This document shows positions 17,656-26,789 of a stretch of 64,000 bases of DNA, in pieces. This stretch comes from Nitrospirillum pindoramense (GTDB lineage Bacteria > Pseudomonadota > Alphaproteobacteria > Azospirillales > Azospirillaceae). A program made the position numbers and the translations under genes. Under the pieces are notes generated by a model, which was given only the letters and a program-made list of their open reading frames with translations, ran no database searches and was not told where the DNA came from. Where the stretch lies: positions 164,819 to 228,818 of the forward strand of contig NZ_VITR01000012.1 of NCBI RefSeq assembly GCF_007827955.1, read 5' to 3'. Position 1 is the first letter of the stretch, and each line of letters starts with the position of its first letter.

Positions 17656-18618
17656 ATGGATATTGGCACAATGCGCGCCGGGGTCGCCTTGGGCGGCGAC
17701 GCCATCCGGATTATCGGGTCCTGGCCCGCGCTTTTGACCATAACGCTGGCCATCGCCGCAGCCCTGCGCGGCCTGGCGCGCCGTCGTGCCGTTATCCGTG
17801 CCCGCCGTTCCGTCCCGCCCTGTTCGACGGGCGACGGGGAGGGGATGCCGGACAGCCAGCGTTTGGACGGCCAGTGTTTGGGGGGCCAGCGTCCGGAAAC
17901 CCTGCATCCGCAAGGCCTGCCCGCCGACGCCCTTGCCTTGCTGGACAAGGCCCAGTCCCAAATGATCCATCGCCTGCGCGCGGCCAGTGCCTTGCGTGAC
18001 AATGAAACGGCCGCGCATACCGACAGGGTGGGCCAGATGGCCCGCCACCTGGCGCTGCTGGCAGGGTGCGAGGCGGACTTCGCTGCTCAGTTGGCGCTGG
18101 CGGCGCCCCTGCACGACGTGGGCAAGATCGGCATCCCCGACGCCATCCTGTTGAAGCCCGGCCCGCTGGAGGCGGCGGAATGGGATGTGATGAAGACCCA
18201 CACCACCATCGGGGCCGGCATCTTGATGGGCAGCGGCCTGCCGCTGCTCGACCTGGCGGCGGAGGTGGCGCTGTGCCATCACGAGCGCTGGAACGGCCAG
18301 GGATATCCCCGGGCGTTGAAGGAAACGGCCATCCCCTTGTCCGGTCGCATCGTGGCCCTGGTGGACGTGTTCGACGCCCTGATGTCGGCCCGCCCCTACA
18401 AGGCGCCTTGGCCCTTGTCACGCTCCCTCGCCTATATCGCGGCCGAGGCCGGTGTTCATTTCGATCCCAGCCTGGTGCGGTTGTTCATGAACCATATCCA
18501 GGACTTCATCGCCATCCGGGAACGCGACCGTGACGAAGGGGCCAGGGTGGAGGCGGCCTTGGCACAGGATCGCGACGAAGCGTCAGCCGCCCAGGTTATC
18601 CCGTTGCCCCGCCGCTGA
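17656..18618 (+). CDS. HD-GYP domain phosphodiesterase
   Basis: Predicted cyclic-di-GMP phosphodiesterase, 320 aa. One hydrophobic N-terminal segment (about residues 17-37) suggests membrane anchoring, followed by a variable linker and the HD-GYP domain from about residue 110. Conserved features: HTDRVG, the HD pair in LHDVGKIGIPD (His153), HTTIGAGIL, HHERWNGQGYP and ALVDVFDALMSARPYK. All catalytic motifs look intact. ATG 17656 follows GGGGGAG; the frame is open upstream without support. No receiver domain is present, so input is probably through the membrane part or expression. Location beside flagellar genes fits a role in motility switching, by inference. Confidence 0.88.
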   Translation: MDIGTMRAGVALGGDAIRIIGSWPALLTITLAIAAALRGLARRRAVIRARRSVPPCSTGDGEGMPDSQRLDGQCLGGQRPETLHPQGLPADALALLDKAQSQMIHRLRAASALRDNETAAHTDRVGQMARHLALLAGCEADFAAQLALAAPLHDVGKIGIPDAILLKPGPLEAAEWDVMKTHTTIGAGILMGSGLPLLDLAAEVALCHHERWNGQGYPRALKETAIPLSGRIVALVDVFDALMSARPYKAPWPLSRSLAYIAAEAGVHFDPSLVRLFMNHIQDFIAIRERDRDEGARVEAALAQDRDEASAAQVIPLPRR

Positions 18619-19368
18619 AGGGCGGTGTAATCCCCTGGGCTTCCGCCTCACTTTCCCGTCCCCACTTCCCCGCATGGCTGATCTGCTCCTCGGCGTCCAC
18701 GGCTCGCCGGCACCAGGGCCGCCTGCGACCAATTGTCTGAAACGGCTGATGCAAGCGGTTTCACGCAGCCCGGCGCGCCCGCTGTGCCAGATGGATGAAG
18801 TTCGACGACGGACAGACCCCCGTGCGGGCTGAAATCCGCGCAATTCCAGGCCCGCCGGGTCATCGTCCGCATGCGGCCCGCCTGGTGGCGGAGTGGCCGC
18901 TGGCCCCAATGACGCCCCGACCGCCCCATCGGCGTCCAACCGCGCCGGCCACCGTTCCGCCGGGAAACGACAAAACCGGCATATTAATCGTCCCTGCAAG
19001 CGACAGCTTTCCGCGGGTCGTCCGTATAACGACAAAAGCGCACTTAATTCCTGTCGCCCCGAGGAAGAGTTGGCTGAAGTGCCAAGGGGAGGCGCCCCTG
19101 TCCGGGCAGATTTGGACGGGACGCTGGGATTGGTTGCGAGATTGCATCGGTGTGTTGGGCCCGAGCGATAGTGAGTGCCATTTCTGCAATGGCCTAAGTT
19201 GATTTCGCAACTGTCGGCGGTTCCCTTCCCGCCGACAGCGCGCGGAACCAGCCGGCGGGTATGGAATGGCGGTGTCGGGCGGTTTCGCCCCCAAGCCTGT
19301 GGGCGCCTCCTGTCCAGGACGCGCGACCCAGGGCTACGGGGGCCGACCAAACAAGTGGGTTTGCAGAC
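18619..19368. other. 750-bp gene-free region
   Basis: No frame here has convincing coding features on either strand. It contains a perfect 10-bp inverted repeat CTGTCGGCGG/CCGCCGACAG with an 8-base loop at 19211-19238, lacking a T-run. It could hold a promoter, leader or small RNA for the small gene that follows, but nothing is proven. Confidence 0.45.
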
Positions 19369-19590
19369 ATGAAGATCAAAAGCGTCATCGTCATTGAAGT
19401 GGAAGCCGAGGACTTCGTGGCGGCCGGTGATCACCAGGCGAACATCCGTCGTCTCTTTGAGCCGATCATGACCACGTATCCTCAGGCCAACCTCACGTTT
19501 TCGCAGGTGAAGCAGCGCGCGGCGTCCCAGGTGCGGCCGTCCCTGCGCCTGGCGTCCAACACGGGGAACATGCATCACTATGACAGCTGA
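19369..19590 (+). CDS. Small protein of unknown function (73 aa)
   Basis: Not recognised. A 73-residue protein beginning MKIKSVIVIEVEAEDF, with an alternating hydrophobic/acidic start suggesting a beta strand, and then a helix. No signal peptide, membrane segment or Cys motif. Its stop overlaps the start of the winged-helix regulator gene (11 bases shared), so both are probably co-translated. The ribosome site is poor. The balance of codon third positions and the conserved-looking overlap support a real gene. A role linked to the regulator is inference. Confidence 0.6.
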   Translation: MKIKSVIVIEVEAEDFVAAGDHQANIRRLFEPIMTTYPQANLTFSQVKQRAASQVRPSLRLASNTGNMHHYDS

Positions 19591-20011
19591 TCAGAACGAC
19601 GGCCGCCACCGGCAGCGCAGTGCGCCCCTGGCGACCTTGGAAGCCATGCGGGCGGTGGATGAGCAGTTCTCGCTGCAGGAGGCCTGCGGCTTCCTCTACA
19701 TTTGCGAGAACGAGGGCATCAGCCTGCGGGAACTGGGCCTGCTGCTGCGGGCGCAGCCGCACACCGTCTCCCGCATCGTGGCCCGCCTCTCCACGGGGTT
19801 CGGCAACCGCGCCTCGGACCTGGTGGAGGCGCGCACCCTGCACCATGACAACCGTGTCCGCACCTTGCACCTGACCGAACGCGGCCGGTCTTTGTGCCGG
19901 ACGCTGAACAGCATCGTCCTCCAGGCCGTTCCCATCATCGATGATGGCGACGACGCCCCGTCCACCAGCCGTTCGCCGGCCAGCACCTCCTGGGCGTCCG
20001 CCACGGCCTGA
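19580..20011 (+). CDS. MarR-like winged-helix transcriptional regulator
   Basis: Protein of 143 aa with a winged helix-turn-helix: helix 2/recognition helix around ISLRELGLLLRAQPHTVSRIVARLS (key words REL and HTVSR), then a wing and RTLHLTERGRSLCRTL, the LTxxGR pattern of MarR proteins. The C-terminal 30 residues are Ser/Thr/Asp-rich and disordered. Its start lies inside the preceding small gene, indicating coupling. Targets are unknown. It may regulate itself and the small gene; no palindromic operator was identified except the hairpin at 19211-19238. Confidence 0.72.
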   Translation: MTADQNDGRHRQRSAPLATLEAMRAVDEQFSLQEACGFLYICENEGISLRELGLLLRAQPHTVSRIVARLSTGFGNRASDLVEARTLHHDNRVRTLHLTERGRSLCRTLNSIVLQAVPIIDDGDDAPSTSRSPASTSWASATA

Positions 20012-20093
20012 TCCTGAGCCGCGGTCCCCGGCGGCGCTTGGTCGCCGGGGCGCGTTCCTTATCGGTTGGCTGCATCGGTTGGCCGCGCGGCCA

Positions 20094-20126
20094 ATGGTGT
20101 GGAAGGGTCTTGCCCGTCCACACCAT
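20094..20126. terminator. Hairpin between convergent regulator and reductase genes
   Basis: A 10-bp perfect stem (ATGGTGTGGA/TCCACACCAT) with a 13-base loop lies at the 3' end of two convergent genes. There is no T-run, so the call is tentative. Confidence 0.45.
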
Positions 20127-20129
20127 GGG

Positions 20130-21143
20130 TCAGTCAGCGACCTTCAACACCAGCTTGCCGAAGTTCTCCCCGCTGAAAAGCTTCAGCAGGGTGGCGGGGA
20201 AGGCGTCCACGCCCCCCGTCGCGATATCCTCGCGGCTGACCAGCCGGCCTTCCTTGATCCAGGCGCCGATATCGGCCACCGCCAGCGGATAGCGATCGGC
20301 GTAATCGAACACCACCATGCCCTCCATGCGGGCGCGGTTGACCAGCAGCGACAGATAGTTCGCCGGTCCCTTCACCGCCGTGGTGTTGTTGTATTGCGAG
20401 ATGGCGCCGCACACGACGATGCGGGCCTTGCGCGCCAGCTGCGCCAGCACCGCCTCCAGGATGTCGCCGCCGACATTGTCGAAATAGACGTCCACGCCGC
20501 TGGGGCAGTGGGTGCGCAATTCCTGACGGATGTCGCCGGCCTTATAGTCGATGGCGGCGTCGTAGCCCAACGTCTCCACGGCGTAGCGGCACTTCTCCGG
20601 GCCCCCGGCGATGGCGACGGTGCGGCATCCCTTGATCTTGGCGATCTGCCCCACCACCGCGCCCACGGCGCCCGTGGCGGCGGACACCACCACCGTGTCG
20701 CCCGGCTTGGGCTGGCCCACGTCCAGCAGGCCGAAATAGGCGGTCATGCCCGGCATGCCCAGGACACTCAGGTGGACGGGCAAGGGGGCCAGGGTGGGAT
20801 CCACCTTGGTCAAGGCCTTCGCCGCCAGGGTCGCGTACTCCTGCACGCCCAGGGCGCCGCTGACATGGTCCCCGACGGCCAGGCCGGGGGCGGCGCTGGC
20901 CACCACGCGGCCGATGCCGCCGGCGCGCATGACCTCGCCCAGGCCCACGGGCGGGATGTAGGACTTGCCCTCGTTCATCCAGCCGCGCATGGCCGGGTCC
21001 AGCGACAGGTACAGGGTCTGCACCAGCACCTCGCCCTCGGCCGGCGGGCGCGCCGGTTCTTCCGTGCGCTGCCAGTCGCCGTCCTTGGGCAGGCCGACGG
21101 GGCGGGCCGCCAGGCGGATCTGGTGATTGGTGGGCGTGCTCAT
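20130..21143 (-). CDS. NADP-dependent oxidoreductase, CurA/prostaglandin-reductase type
   Basis: Zinc-independent medium-chain reductase, 337 aa, that reduces the C=C bond of alpha,beta-unsaturated carbonyls with NADPH. Family features: YLSLDPAMRGWM in the substrate domain, the nucleotide-binding loop VVSAATGAVGAVVGQIAK, GGPEKC, and the C-terminal end KLVLKVAD. No structural zinc cysteines are present. GGGAGA about ten bases upstream supports ATG 21143. It stands alone, convergent with the MarR-like gene; likely a detoxification enzyme for reactive enals. Confidence 0.85.
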   Translation of the reverse strand: MSTPTNHQIRLAARPVGLPKDGDWQRTEEPARPPAEGEVLVQTLYLSLDPAMRGWMNEGKSYIPPVGLGEVMRAGGIGRVVASAAPGLAVGDHVSGALGVQEYATLAAKALTKVDPTLAPLPVHLSVLGMPGMTAYFGLLDVGQPKPGDTVVVSAATGAVGAVVGQIAKIKGCRTVAIAGGPEKCRYAVETLGYDAAIDYKAGDIRQELRTHCPSGVDVYFDNVGGDILEAVLAQLARKARIVVCGAISQYNNTTAVKGPANYLSLLVNRARMEGMVVFDYADRYPLAVADIGAWIKEGRLVSREDIATGGVDAFPATLLKLFSGENFGKLVLKVAD

Positions 21144-21283
21144 GGGCGGATTTCTCCCGGTATCGAAGGGCCGGCGTGCCCCGGCCTTGGCTGACGCGGG
21201 ACGCAGCCTACCGCCAAGCGGGCGGAACCGGTATATCGAAAATCATCGATACAATTTTATTTTGCACAACATATTGCCAACAA

Positions 21284-21312
21284 AGGAAAACGGCGGGCCC
21301 GGGGACCCGCCG
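21284..21312 (-). terminator. Rho-independent terminator of the first TonB receptor gene
   Basis: Stem CGGCGGG/CCCGCCG (21291-21312) with an 8-base loop is followed on the minus strand by TTTTCC. Almost the same terminator follows the receptor at 34471-37413. Confidence 0.75.
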
Positions 21313-21343
21313 CTCCAACGCTTTCGCTCGTAGATGCCGCCGA

Positions 21344-24298
21344 TCAGAAGTCGGCGGTGACGCCCAGGAAGAAGGTCCGGCCCAAGGTGTCGTAGATGCC
21401 GGGGAAGGTGTTGCCGTTGCCGTAGTTCGACGTGCCCGAGATGCCGTAGACGTTGCTGTCCAGGATGGGCGGGTCCTTGTCGAACAGGTTGTTCACGCCG
21501 AAGCGCACCGTGTAGTGGTCATATAGGGTGGCCGACATGGCGATGTCGAAGTAGCTGTAGGAATTGATACGGCCGTCGGCCTTGTCGTAGTCGCCGGACA
21601 GCAGGGCGTTGCTGGTGTTCTGGTCCAGCTTCACGCCACCGATGTACCGCCAGTTGCCCGACAGGTCGAAGTTCCACGGCGTCTGCCAGGTGACGCGCAT
21701 GGTGTGGCGCCACATGGGGGTGGGCTGGCCGCAGGTCACGCCGAACAGGCCCTTGCAGTTGAAGGCGCTTTCACCAGGCTGCTGCTGCACCAGGTAGTTG
21801 GCCATCCAGGTGCCGTTGAAGTTGAACAGCACGGAACCGCGGTCCTTCACGTTCAGGTCTTCCAGGTCCAGCAGGTAGTTCAGGCCGATGTCCACGCCCT
21901 GCTCGTTCAGGTAACCGGTGTTCAGCTCGGTATCGATGATGTAGCCGCCGGTCAGCGCCAGGCTGCCGTTGCTGGCGCGGTGCACCAGACCGCAGTAGTA
22001 GCTGTCGCCGGTGTTCAGGCATTGGTTCAGGATGGACGACACCGACAGGGTGCTGATCAGGTCGGTCACGCGGATATCGAAATAATCGATGGTGGCCGAG
22101 AAGTTGTGCATGAAGGTCGGCGTGATCACCGTGCCGATGGTCCAGGTGTCGGCCGTTTCGGGCTTCAGCGCGGTATTGCCGCCGCTCAGCACGTTGCACT
22201 GTGAGGAGGTGCATTCCGCGATGGTGCCGTACTGGGCGGCGGTGACGCCGGTACGGGCGCACTGGGCCAGCGAGGCCGACGGGCTGGAGCCCGCGCAGGG
22301 GTCGGAGGCGGAGGTCAGGCCGACGGTCTGGGTGGAATAGAGTTCCAGGATGCTGGGCGCGCGGACGGCGCGGTTGAAGCCGCCGCGGAAGCTGACATCG
22401 GACACCGGGGCATAGGTCAGGCTGGTCTTCCAGCTGTCCACGGTGCCGGACGAGCTGTAGTCCGACCAGCGGTAGCCGGCGTCCAGGACCAGGGACTTGG
22501 CCCATTCGCGGCCCTCGATCAGCGGCACGCGCAGTTCGCCGTACAGTTCCTTCACATCATAGGAACCGCTGGAGTTCTGGGTGGCGCCGCCGGAGCCGGC
22601 CAGGTCGCCCGAGGAGTTCTCCTCGTCCACCTTCAGGTTCAGGCCTTCCTTGCGGTATTCGGTGCCGAAGGCGATGGCGACGGGGTTTTTGGCCAGCGGG
22701 CTCTGCGCGCCGAATTGGCCGAAGTCGCCGGTGACGGAGCCGCTGACCACGTCCTGGGTGACGTTACCCTCCTTGAAGGAGGTGGTCTTGATGTAGTTCC
22801 AGGCGTCGCTGCTGATGCCGTTCAGCGAGAAGATGTTCAGCGGCACGCAGTTCAGGTCGGTGCCGTCGACGACCGACTGGCAGGTGGCGACCCCGTTCAC
22901 GTTCACGACGTTCAGGGCCTTCTGGACCTTGGAGATGGAAACGTCGTTCTCGTAATGCTCGGTGTAGATCACCTCGGAATGCTGGGCGGAAACGTCGTAG
23001 CTCCAGCCGCCGCCCAGGTCGCCCTTGGTGCCGATGACATAGCGGTAATCGGTGTGGCGGATGTCGTCGTAGCGCTCCATGCCCGACCCGCTGAAGCGCA
23101 GGCCGATGGTGCCCGACCAGTTGGCGCTGGTGCCGGCGTTGCTGCCGCACAGCGCCGTCGCTTCCGACGCCGACATCAGCGGATTGTCGCAGTTGATGTT
23201 GTACAGCGCCGAATTGAAGATGGCCGACGGGGCGATCTGGGCCCGGGTGTGGTCGGTCATGAACATGAAGTCGGTGTAGACGTCGAACGCCGGGCTGATC
23301 TCATAGTGCGCGAAGGCGCCGCCCGTGTACCGCTCATCCTGACGCTGCAGGTAGTTGTAAGGCCCGTAGTTGTAGGACAGGGCGTTGGTGTAGGGCACAA
23401 AGGTGGACGACCCGTCCGGGTTCAGCGACAGGCCGGTGCCCGACCCGTTGGTGCGGAAGCGGCCGTAAGTGTTGTTGCTGGAACCCTGGCAGACATGGCT
23501 GTCGTTGTCGTCGCCCGATACGGAAAGGGAGCAGGCGGACCAGTCGCGGCTGGACTGCTTCACCGGCTCCGTCCAGCGGTAGGTGGCATAGGCCGTGACG
23601 TTGCCGCGGTTGTTGGGCGCGTTGGCGCCGATGATGAAGGAACTGTCGCGGACGAAGCCGTCGAACTGGCTGCCCGGCACGCTCACGCCGAAGCCCTTCA
23701 GCGCCGTCTGCGCTTCCTTGTTGTTGTTGTCGTGCTGGGCGGCCGACAGCTGGTAATCGACCTTAACGCCCTCGAAATCGCGCTTCATCTTGAAGTTCAC
23801 GACGCCGGCCACGGCGTCGGAGCCATAGACCGCCGAGGCGCCGCCCGTCACCACATCCACGCTGTCCACCAGCGCGGCCGGGATGAAGTTGACGTCGGCG
23901 TAGGGATAGCTGGGGTCGCCGCCCACCATGCGCCGGCCGTCGATCAGCACCAGGGTGCGTGAGGCGCCCAGGTTGCGCAGGTTGATGGTGGCCGTGCCGC
24001 TGGCGCCGTTGGACACACCCTGCGTCTGGTCGGCTGTGACGCCGGGCAGGCGGTTCAGCAGGGTTTCGATGTTGGTCGTGCCCTGCAGCTTCATTTCCGT
24101 GTCGGTGACCGTCGTCAGCGGGCTGTCGCTGGTCAGGTTCGCGGCCTGCTTGATGCGCGAGCCCGTGACCACGATCTCCTGCAAATCGTCATCCGCGGCG
24201 GCGGCGGATCCCGCCGTCAGCGCCATCACCGCCATGGCCATGGAGCCGACCAGCATGGTCGACGTGAGCAACCGTCCCCGGTTCGTAATTTTCTTCAC
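21344..24298 (-). CDS. TonB-dependent outer-membrane receptor (A)
   Basis: Outer-membrane active transporter, about 984 aa. A signal peptide (ending GSAAAA) is followed by a TonB-box-like segment (DLQEIVVTGSRIK), a plug domain (about 60-180, with LRNLGASRTLVLIDGRRM and GASAVYGSDAVAGVVNF) and a 22-strand barrel ending ...FFLGVTADF with the terminal Phe typical of barrel proteins. Start: the GTG at 24298 is preceded by GGAG at nine bases, the same arrangement as the receptor at 34471-37413, so it is preferred over ATG 24307. This family imports large substrates such as glycans or peptides; the ligand is unknown. Three palindromes lie upstream. Confidence 0.88.
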   Translation of the reverse strand: MKKITNRGRLLTSTMLVGSMAMAVMALTAGSAAAADDDLQEIVVTGSRIKQAANLTSDSPLTTVTDTEMKLQGTTNIETLLNRLPGVTADQTQGVSNGASGTATINLRNLGASRTLVLIDGRRMVGGDPSYPYADVNFIPAALVDSVDVVTGGASAVYGSDAVAGVVNFKMKRDFEGVKVDYQLSAAQHDNNNKEAQTALKGFGVSVPGSQFDGFVRDSSFIIGANAPNNRGNVTAYATYRWTEPVKQSSRDWSACSLSVSGDDNDSHVCQGSSNNTYGRFRTNGSGTGLSLNPDGSSTFVPYTNALSYNYGPYNYLQRQDERYTGGAFAHYEISPAFDVYTDFMFMTDHTRAQIAPSAIFNSALYNINCDNPLMSASEATALCGSNAGTSANWSGTIGLRFSGSGMERYDDIRHTDYRYVIGTKGDLGGGWSYDVSAQHSEVIYTEHYENDVSISKVQKALNVVNVNGVATCQSVVDGTDLNCVPLNIFSLNGISSDAWNYIKTTSFKEGNVTQDVVSGSVTGDFGQFGAQSPLAKNPVAIAFGTEYRKEGLNLKVDEENSSGDLAGSGGATQNSSGSYDVKELYGELRVPLIEGREWAKSLVLDAGYRWSDYSSSGTVDSWKTSLTYAPVSDVSFRGGFNRAVRAPSILELYSTQTVGLTSASDPCAGSSPSASLAQCARTGVTAAQYGTIAECTSSQCNVLSGGNTALKPETADTWTIGTVITPTFMHNFSATIDYFDIRVTDLISTLSVSSILNQCLNTGDSYYCGLVHRASNGSLALTGGYIIDTELNTGYLNEQGVDIGLNYLLDLEDLNVKDRGSVLFNFNGTWMANYLVQQQPGESAFNCKGLFGVTCGQPTPMWRHTMRVTWQTPWNFDLSGNWRYIGGVKLDQNTSNALLSGDYDKADGRINSYSYFDIAMSATLYDHYTVRFGVNNLFDKDPPILDSNVYGISGTSNYGNGNTFPGIYDTLGRTFFLGVTADF

Positions 24299-24434
24299 TT
24301 GTCTCATCTCCACCGAACTGCCTGAAACAGCGTCTTGACGGTCACGCCGGTAATGCCGCGCCGAATAAGGACACGGACCCGTCGGATCGCTTGGAGCAGA
24401 GTTTTTGAGGAGTGAAAAACGAGCGTCAACTAAA

Positions 24435-24535
24435 GGCGATAATATCGCCGCATATGACGAGCCAATGTCACGTTTCAGTGACACTTAATATTAATAACGC
24501 ACCAGGATTTTGGTAACTGCTTCGTAACTCGTTAC
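24435..24535. promoter_or_regulatory. Cluster of palindromic operator candidates upstream of TonB receptor A
   Basis: Three dyads in 100 bp: GGCGATAATATCGCC (24435-24449, 7-bp arms), TGTCAC-N6-GTGACA (24466-24483) and GTAACTCGTTAC (24524-24535), the last with an extra GTAAC 11 bases before. The region is AT-rich in a GC-rich genome and separates divergent genes, so it should hold both promoters. Binding proteins are unknown. Confidence 0.5.
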
Positions 24536-24714
24536 AGATATATTTGGGCGCCGTGACCATTATTAAATGCAGTATCGCGCGCCTTCGTTGGGTAATTGCA
24601 CAAACATGGTGCATTTGAGTGTGCTTCCAAATGGTTAGTATTCAGATCCCTAGCAATGTGGCCGGAGTTGTGCTGCCATGGCGCGGGAAAGCACGCTGAT
24701 AACGGGGAGTAACG

Positions 24715-25965
24715 ATGCAGCCTGATGTCCAAGCCCAGCGGTCGAATGCGGCCGCCATGGCGGCCATGAAATCAGGCAATTACGCGGAGGCGCACGCCAT
24801 CCTGGAGGAGGCGCTGCGCCAACACCCCCGGGAACTGCCGCTGTGGCTAAACCTGGCGGCGGCCCGCCGCGCCATGGGCCGGCATGGGGACGCGCTGGCG
24901 GCGGTGGATCATGTGCTGACGCTGGAACCGCGCCAGTTCATGGCCCTGCTGATGCGGGCGTCGTTGTTGCAGGCGCTGGGCCGCAAGCGCGCGGCGGGTG
25001 AGGCCTATGGCGTGGCGGTCGCCATGGGTGAGGCGCAACAGAACCTGGACCCGCCGACTCAGCGGGCCTTGGACCAGGCGCGCAAGGCCCACGCCGCCCA
25101 TGTCCAGGACATGGCCGATTTCCTGCAGCCGGTGGTGGACCAGGGGGCCGCGCGGGGCGGCAGCGCCGACGCCCGCCGCATGGCCTTCTTCGTTGACCAG
25201 GTGCTGGGCCGGCGCAAGGTCTATACCCAGCAGCCGACGCACTATCACTATCCCGACCTGCCCGCGATCGAGTTCTACGATCGCGAGGAATGCCCCTGGC
25301 TACCCACGCTGGAGGCCGCGACCGCCGACATCCAGGCGGAGTTGGCGGCGGTGCTGGCGGAAGAGGCGCTGGCCGACGCTTTCGTGCCCTATATCGACTA
25401 CCGCGACGGCCTGCCGCTGGACCAATGGGCGGAATTGAACCGCTCACCCCGGTGGAGCGCCTTTCACCTGCTGCAGCATGGCCTGCCGGTGCCGGGCAAC
25501 GCCGACCGCTGTCCCAAGACCATGGCGGTGCTGGAGCAGATGCCGCAACCGCGCATGATTCGCCGGTCCCCGGCGGCCATGTTCTCGGTGCTGAAGCCCC
25601 GCACCCGCATCCCGCCGCACACGGGCGTGGCCAACACCCGGCTGGTGGTGCATCTGCCGCTGGTGGTGCCGCCCGGCTGCGGCTTCCGCGTGGGCAACCA
25701 GACCCGCGAATGGAAGGTGGGCGTGGGCTGGGCTTTCGACGACACCATTGAGCATGAAGCCTGGAACGATAGCGATCAGGTGCGCGTGGTCATGATCTTC
25801 GATATCTGGAGCCCGCGCCTTTCCGCAGCGGAGCGTGACTTCATCGCCCATGTCATGGCGGCGATGGACGACTTCCAGACTCAGCAGCCGGCGTCCGCCG
25901 GGGGCTTCGGCGCCGCGCCACTGACGCCATCCGTCCAGTCGGCGGGCGGGTTCTCCAGCCTGTAG
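24715..25965 (+). CDS. TPR domain fused to aspartyl/asparaginyl beta-hydroxylase
   Basis: 416 aa. TPR-like helices cover about residues 5-140; the rest is an AspH-type 2-oxoglutarate/Fe(II) oxygenase. The metal ligands are visible as His302 in HTGVANTRLVVHLPL and His347 in DDTIEHEAWN, with the 2-oxoglutarate-binding Arg in VRVVMIFDIW. Known relatives hydroxylate Asp/Asn of proteins or peptides. GGGGAG six bases before ATG 24715 supports the start. It is divergent from a TonB receptor; such oxygenases are often found beside receptor genes in this class, so it might modify an imported peptide or the receptor system. That link is inference. Confidence 0.85.
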   Translation: MQPDVQAQRSNAAAMAAMKSGNYAEAHAILEEALRQHPRELPLWLNLAAARRAMGRHGDALAAVDHVLTLEPRQFMALLMRASLLQALGRKRAAGEAYGVAVAMGEAQQNLDPPTQRALDQARKAHAAHVQDMADFLQPVVDQGAARGGSADARRMAFFVDQVLGRRKVYTQQPTHYHYPDLPAIEFYDREECPWLPTLEAATADIQAELAAVLAEEALADAFVPYIDYRDGLPLDQWAELNRSPRWSAFHLLQHGLPVPGNADRCPKTMAVLEQMPQPRMIRRSPAAMFSVLKPRTRIPPHTGVANTRLVVHLPLVVPPGCGFRVGNQTREWKVGVGWAFDDTIEHEAWNDSDQVRVVMIFDIWSPRLSAAERDFIAHVMAAMDDFQTQQPASAGGFGAAPLTPSVQSAGGFSSL

Positions 25966-25976
25966 GGCGGTAACTC

Positions 25977-26591
25977 CTAGCGGGCCCCCGCCTCGGGGGC
26001 GTAGGCCCGCAGGAACACGTCCACGGCCGCGTCGGCCGCCGCGTCGATGGCCGCGTCCTCCGGCGCCTCCTTGGCGCCCAGCAGGAACGGCTCCACATGC
26101 TCGGCCTCCAGCAGGCCGCGGAAATGGGCCGCGGCCAGGCTGGCATCGGTAGGGCGCAACCGTCCCCGTTCCATCAGGGCGGTCAGGTAGGTGGCGAACT
26201 GTGACCAGCCCACCTTGGGGCCATTCTCGTACAGCAAGCGTCCCACGTTGGACCGTGCCGCCTCCGCCACCGCGATGCGGCGGGTGGATATCGCCCAGGG
26301 TGACAGGATGAAGCGCAAATAGATGCGGCCGAATCGGCCCAGCACGTCTCGGGGGTCGCGGTCGGGATTCAGCGCCCCGAACGAGCCTTGCTTCATCTCG
26401 CCGGCGGCGTGGGCCATGACCGCGACGAACAGTTCCTCCTTTGAGGGGAAGTAACTGTACAGCGTAGCCTTCGATCCCCCCACGCGCGCCGCCAAGCCCG
26501 ACATGGAGGCGGCGGCGAAGCCCACCTCCTGAAACAGGGCGCTGGCCGCATCCAGGATGGCCTGGCGGCGGGCTTCGGTCTTCACCTTCAT
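25977..26591 (-). CDS. TetR-family repressor, AefR-like, of the adjacent efflux operon
   Basis: 204 aa with an N-terminal helix-turn-helix (AARVGGSKATLYSYFPSKEELF) and a C-terminal ligand domain of the AefR-like type. The start at 26591 (MKVKTEARRQ) has GAGGAAA upstream; the longer frame to 26645 lacks a ribosome site. It is divergent from a complete tripartite pump, with two palindromes sharing the core ACCGTAC in the shared intergenic region, so it almost certainly represses the pump and itself. The ligand is unknown, likely an organic toxin. Confidence 0.87.
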   Translation of the reverse strand: MKVKTEARRQAILDAASALFQEVGFAAASMSGLAARVGGSKATLYSYFPSKEELFVAVMAHAAGEMKQGSFGALNPDRDPRDVLGRFGRIYLRFILSPWAISTRRIAVAEAARSNVGRLLYENGPKVGWSQFATYLTALMERGRLRPTDASLAAAHFRGLLEAEHVEPFLLGAKEAPEDAAIDAAADAAVDVFLRAYAPEAGAR

Positions 26592-26700
26592 AATGCGCGT
26601 TTCCTCAAGGCTCTGCCGGTTCTTGCGGCCCGTGGCTCCGGTCATTGGCGGCGACCATGCCTGGGCGACGCGTGGGCGGCAAGACGCAATCGTCCATAAC

Positions 26701-26766
26701 TAAACCGTACGGTACATTTATGACTTGACGGGCTGCGGGTGCAAGTATAAACCGTACCGTACGGTT
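26701..26766. promoter_or_regulatory. Divergent promoter with two TetR operators
   Basis: Site 1 is a perfect palindrome ACCGTACGGT (26704-26713); site 2 is AACCGTACCGTACGGTT (26750-26766) with 8-bp arms around one base. Both carry flanking TAAACCGTAC and ATTTATG. Between them lie TTGACG (26725-26730) and TATAAA (26746-26751), spaced 15 bases, for the pump; TTGCAC and CATAAA at 16 bases face the regulator. Site 2 overlaps the pump -10, suited to repression. Confidence 0.75.
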
Positions 26767-26789
26767 CATTTATGCCGATAAGGTTGTCC

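Noticed and set aside
18583..19578. Open frame of 331 codons on the minus strand across the empty region
   Set aside because: Composition is Arg/Gly-rich without motifs, and it runs opposite to the small gene at 19369-19590.
22715..23962. Open frame of 415 codons opposite TonB receptor A
   Set aside because: Antisense shadow without recognisable features.
26701..26766. Attachment site or mobile-element end formed by repeated CCGTAC palindromes
   Set aside because: Position between a divergent TetR gene and pump is fully explained by operators, and no integrase or transposase is near.
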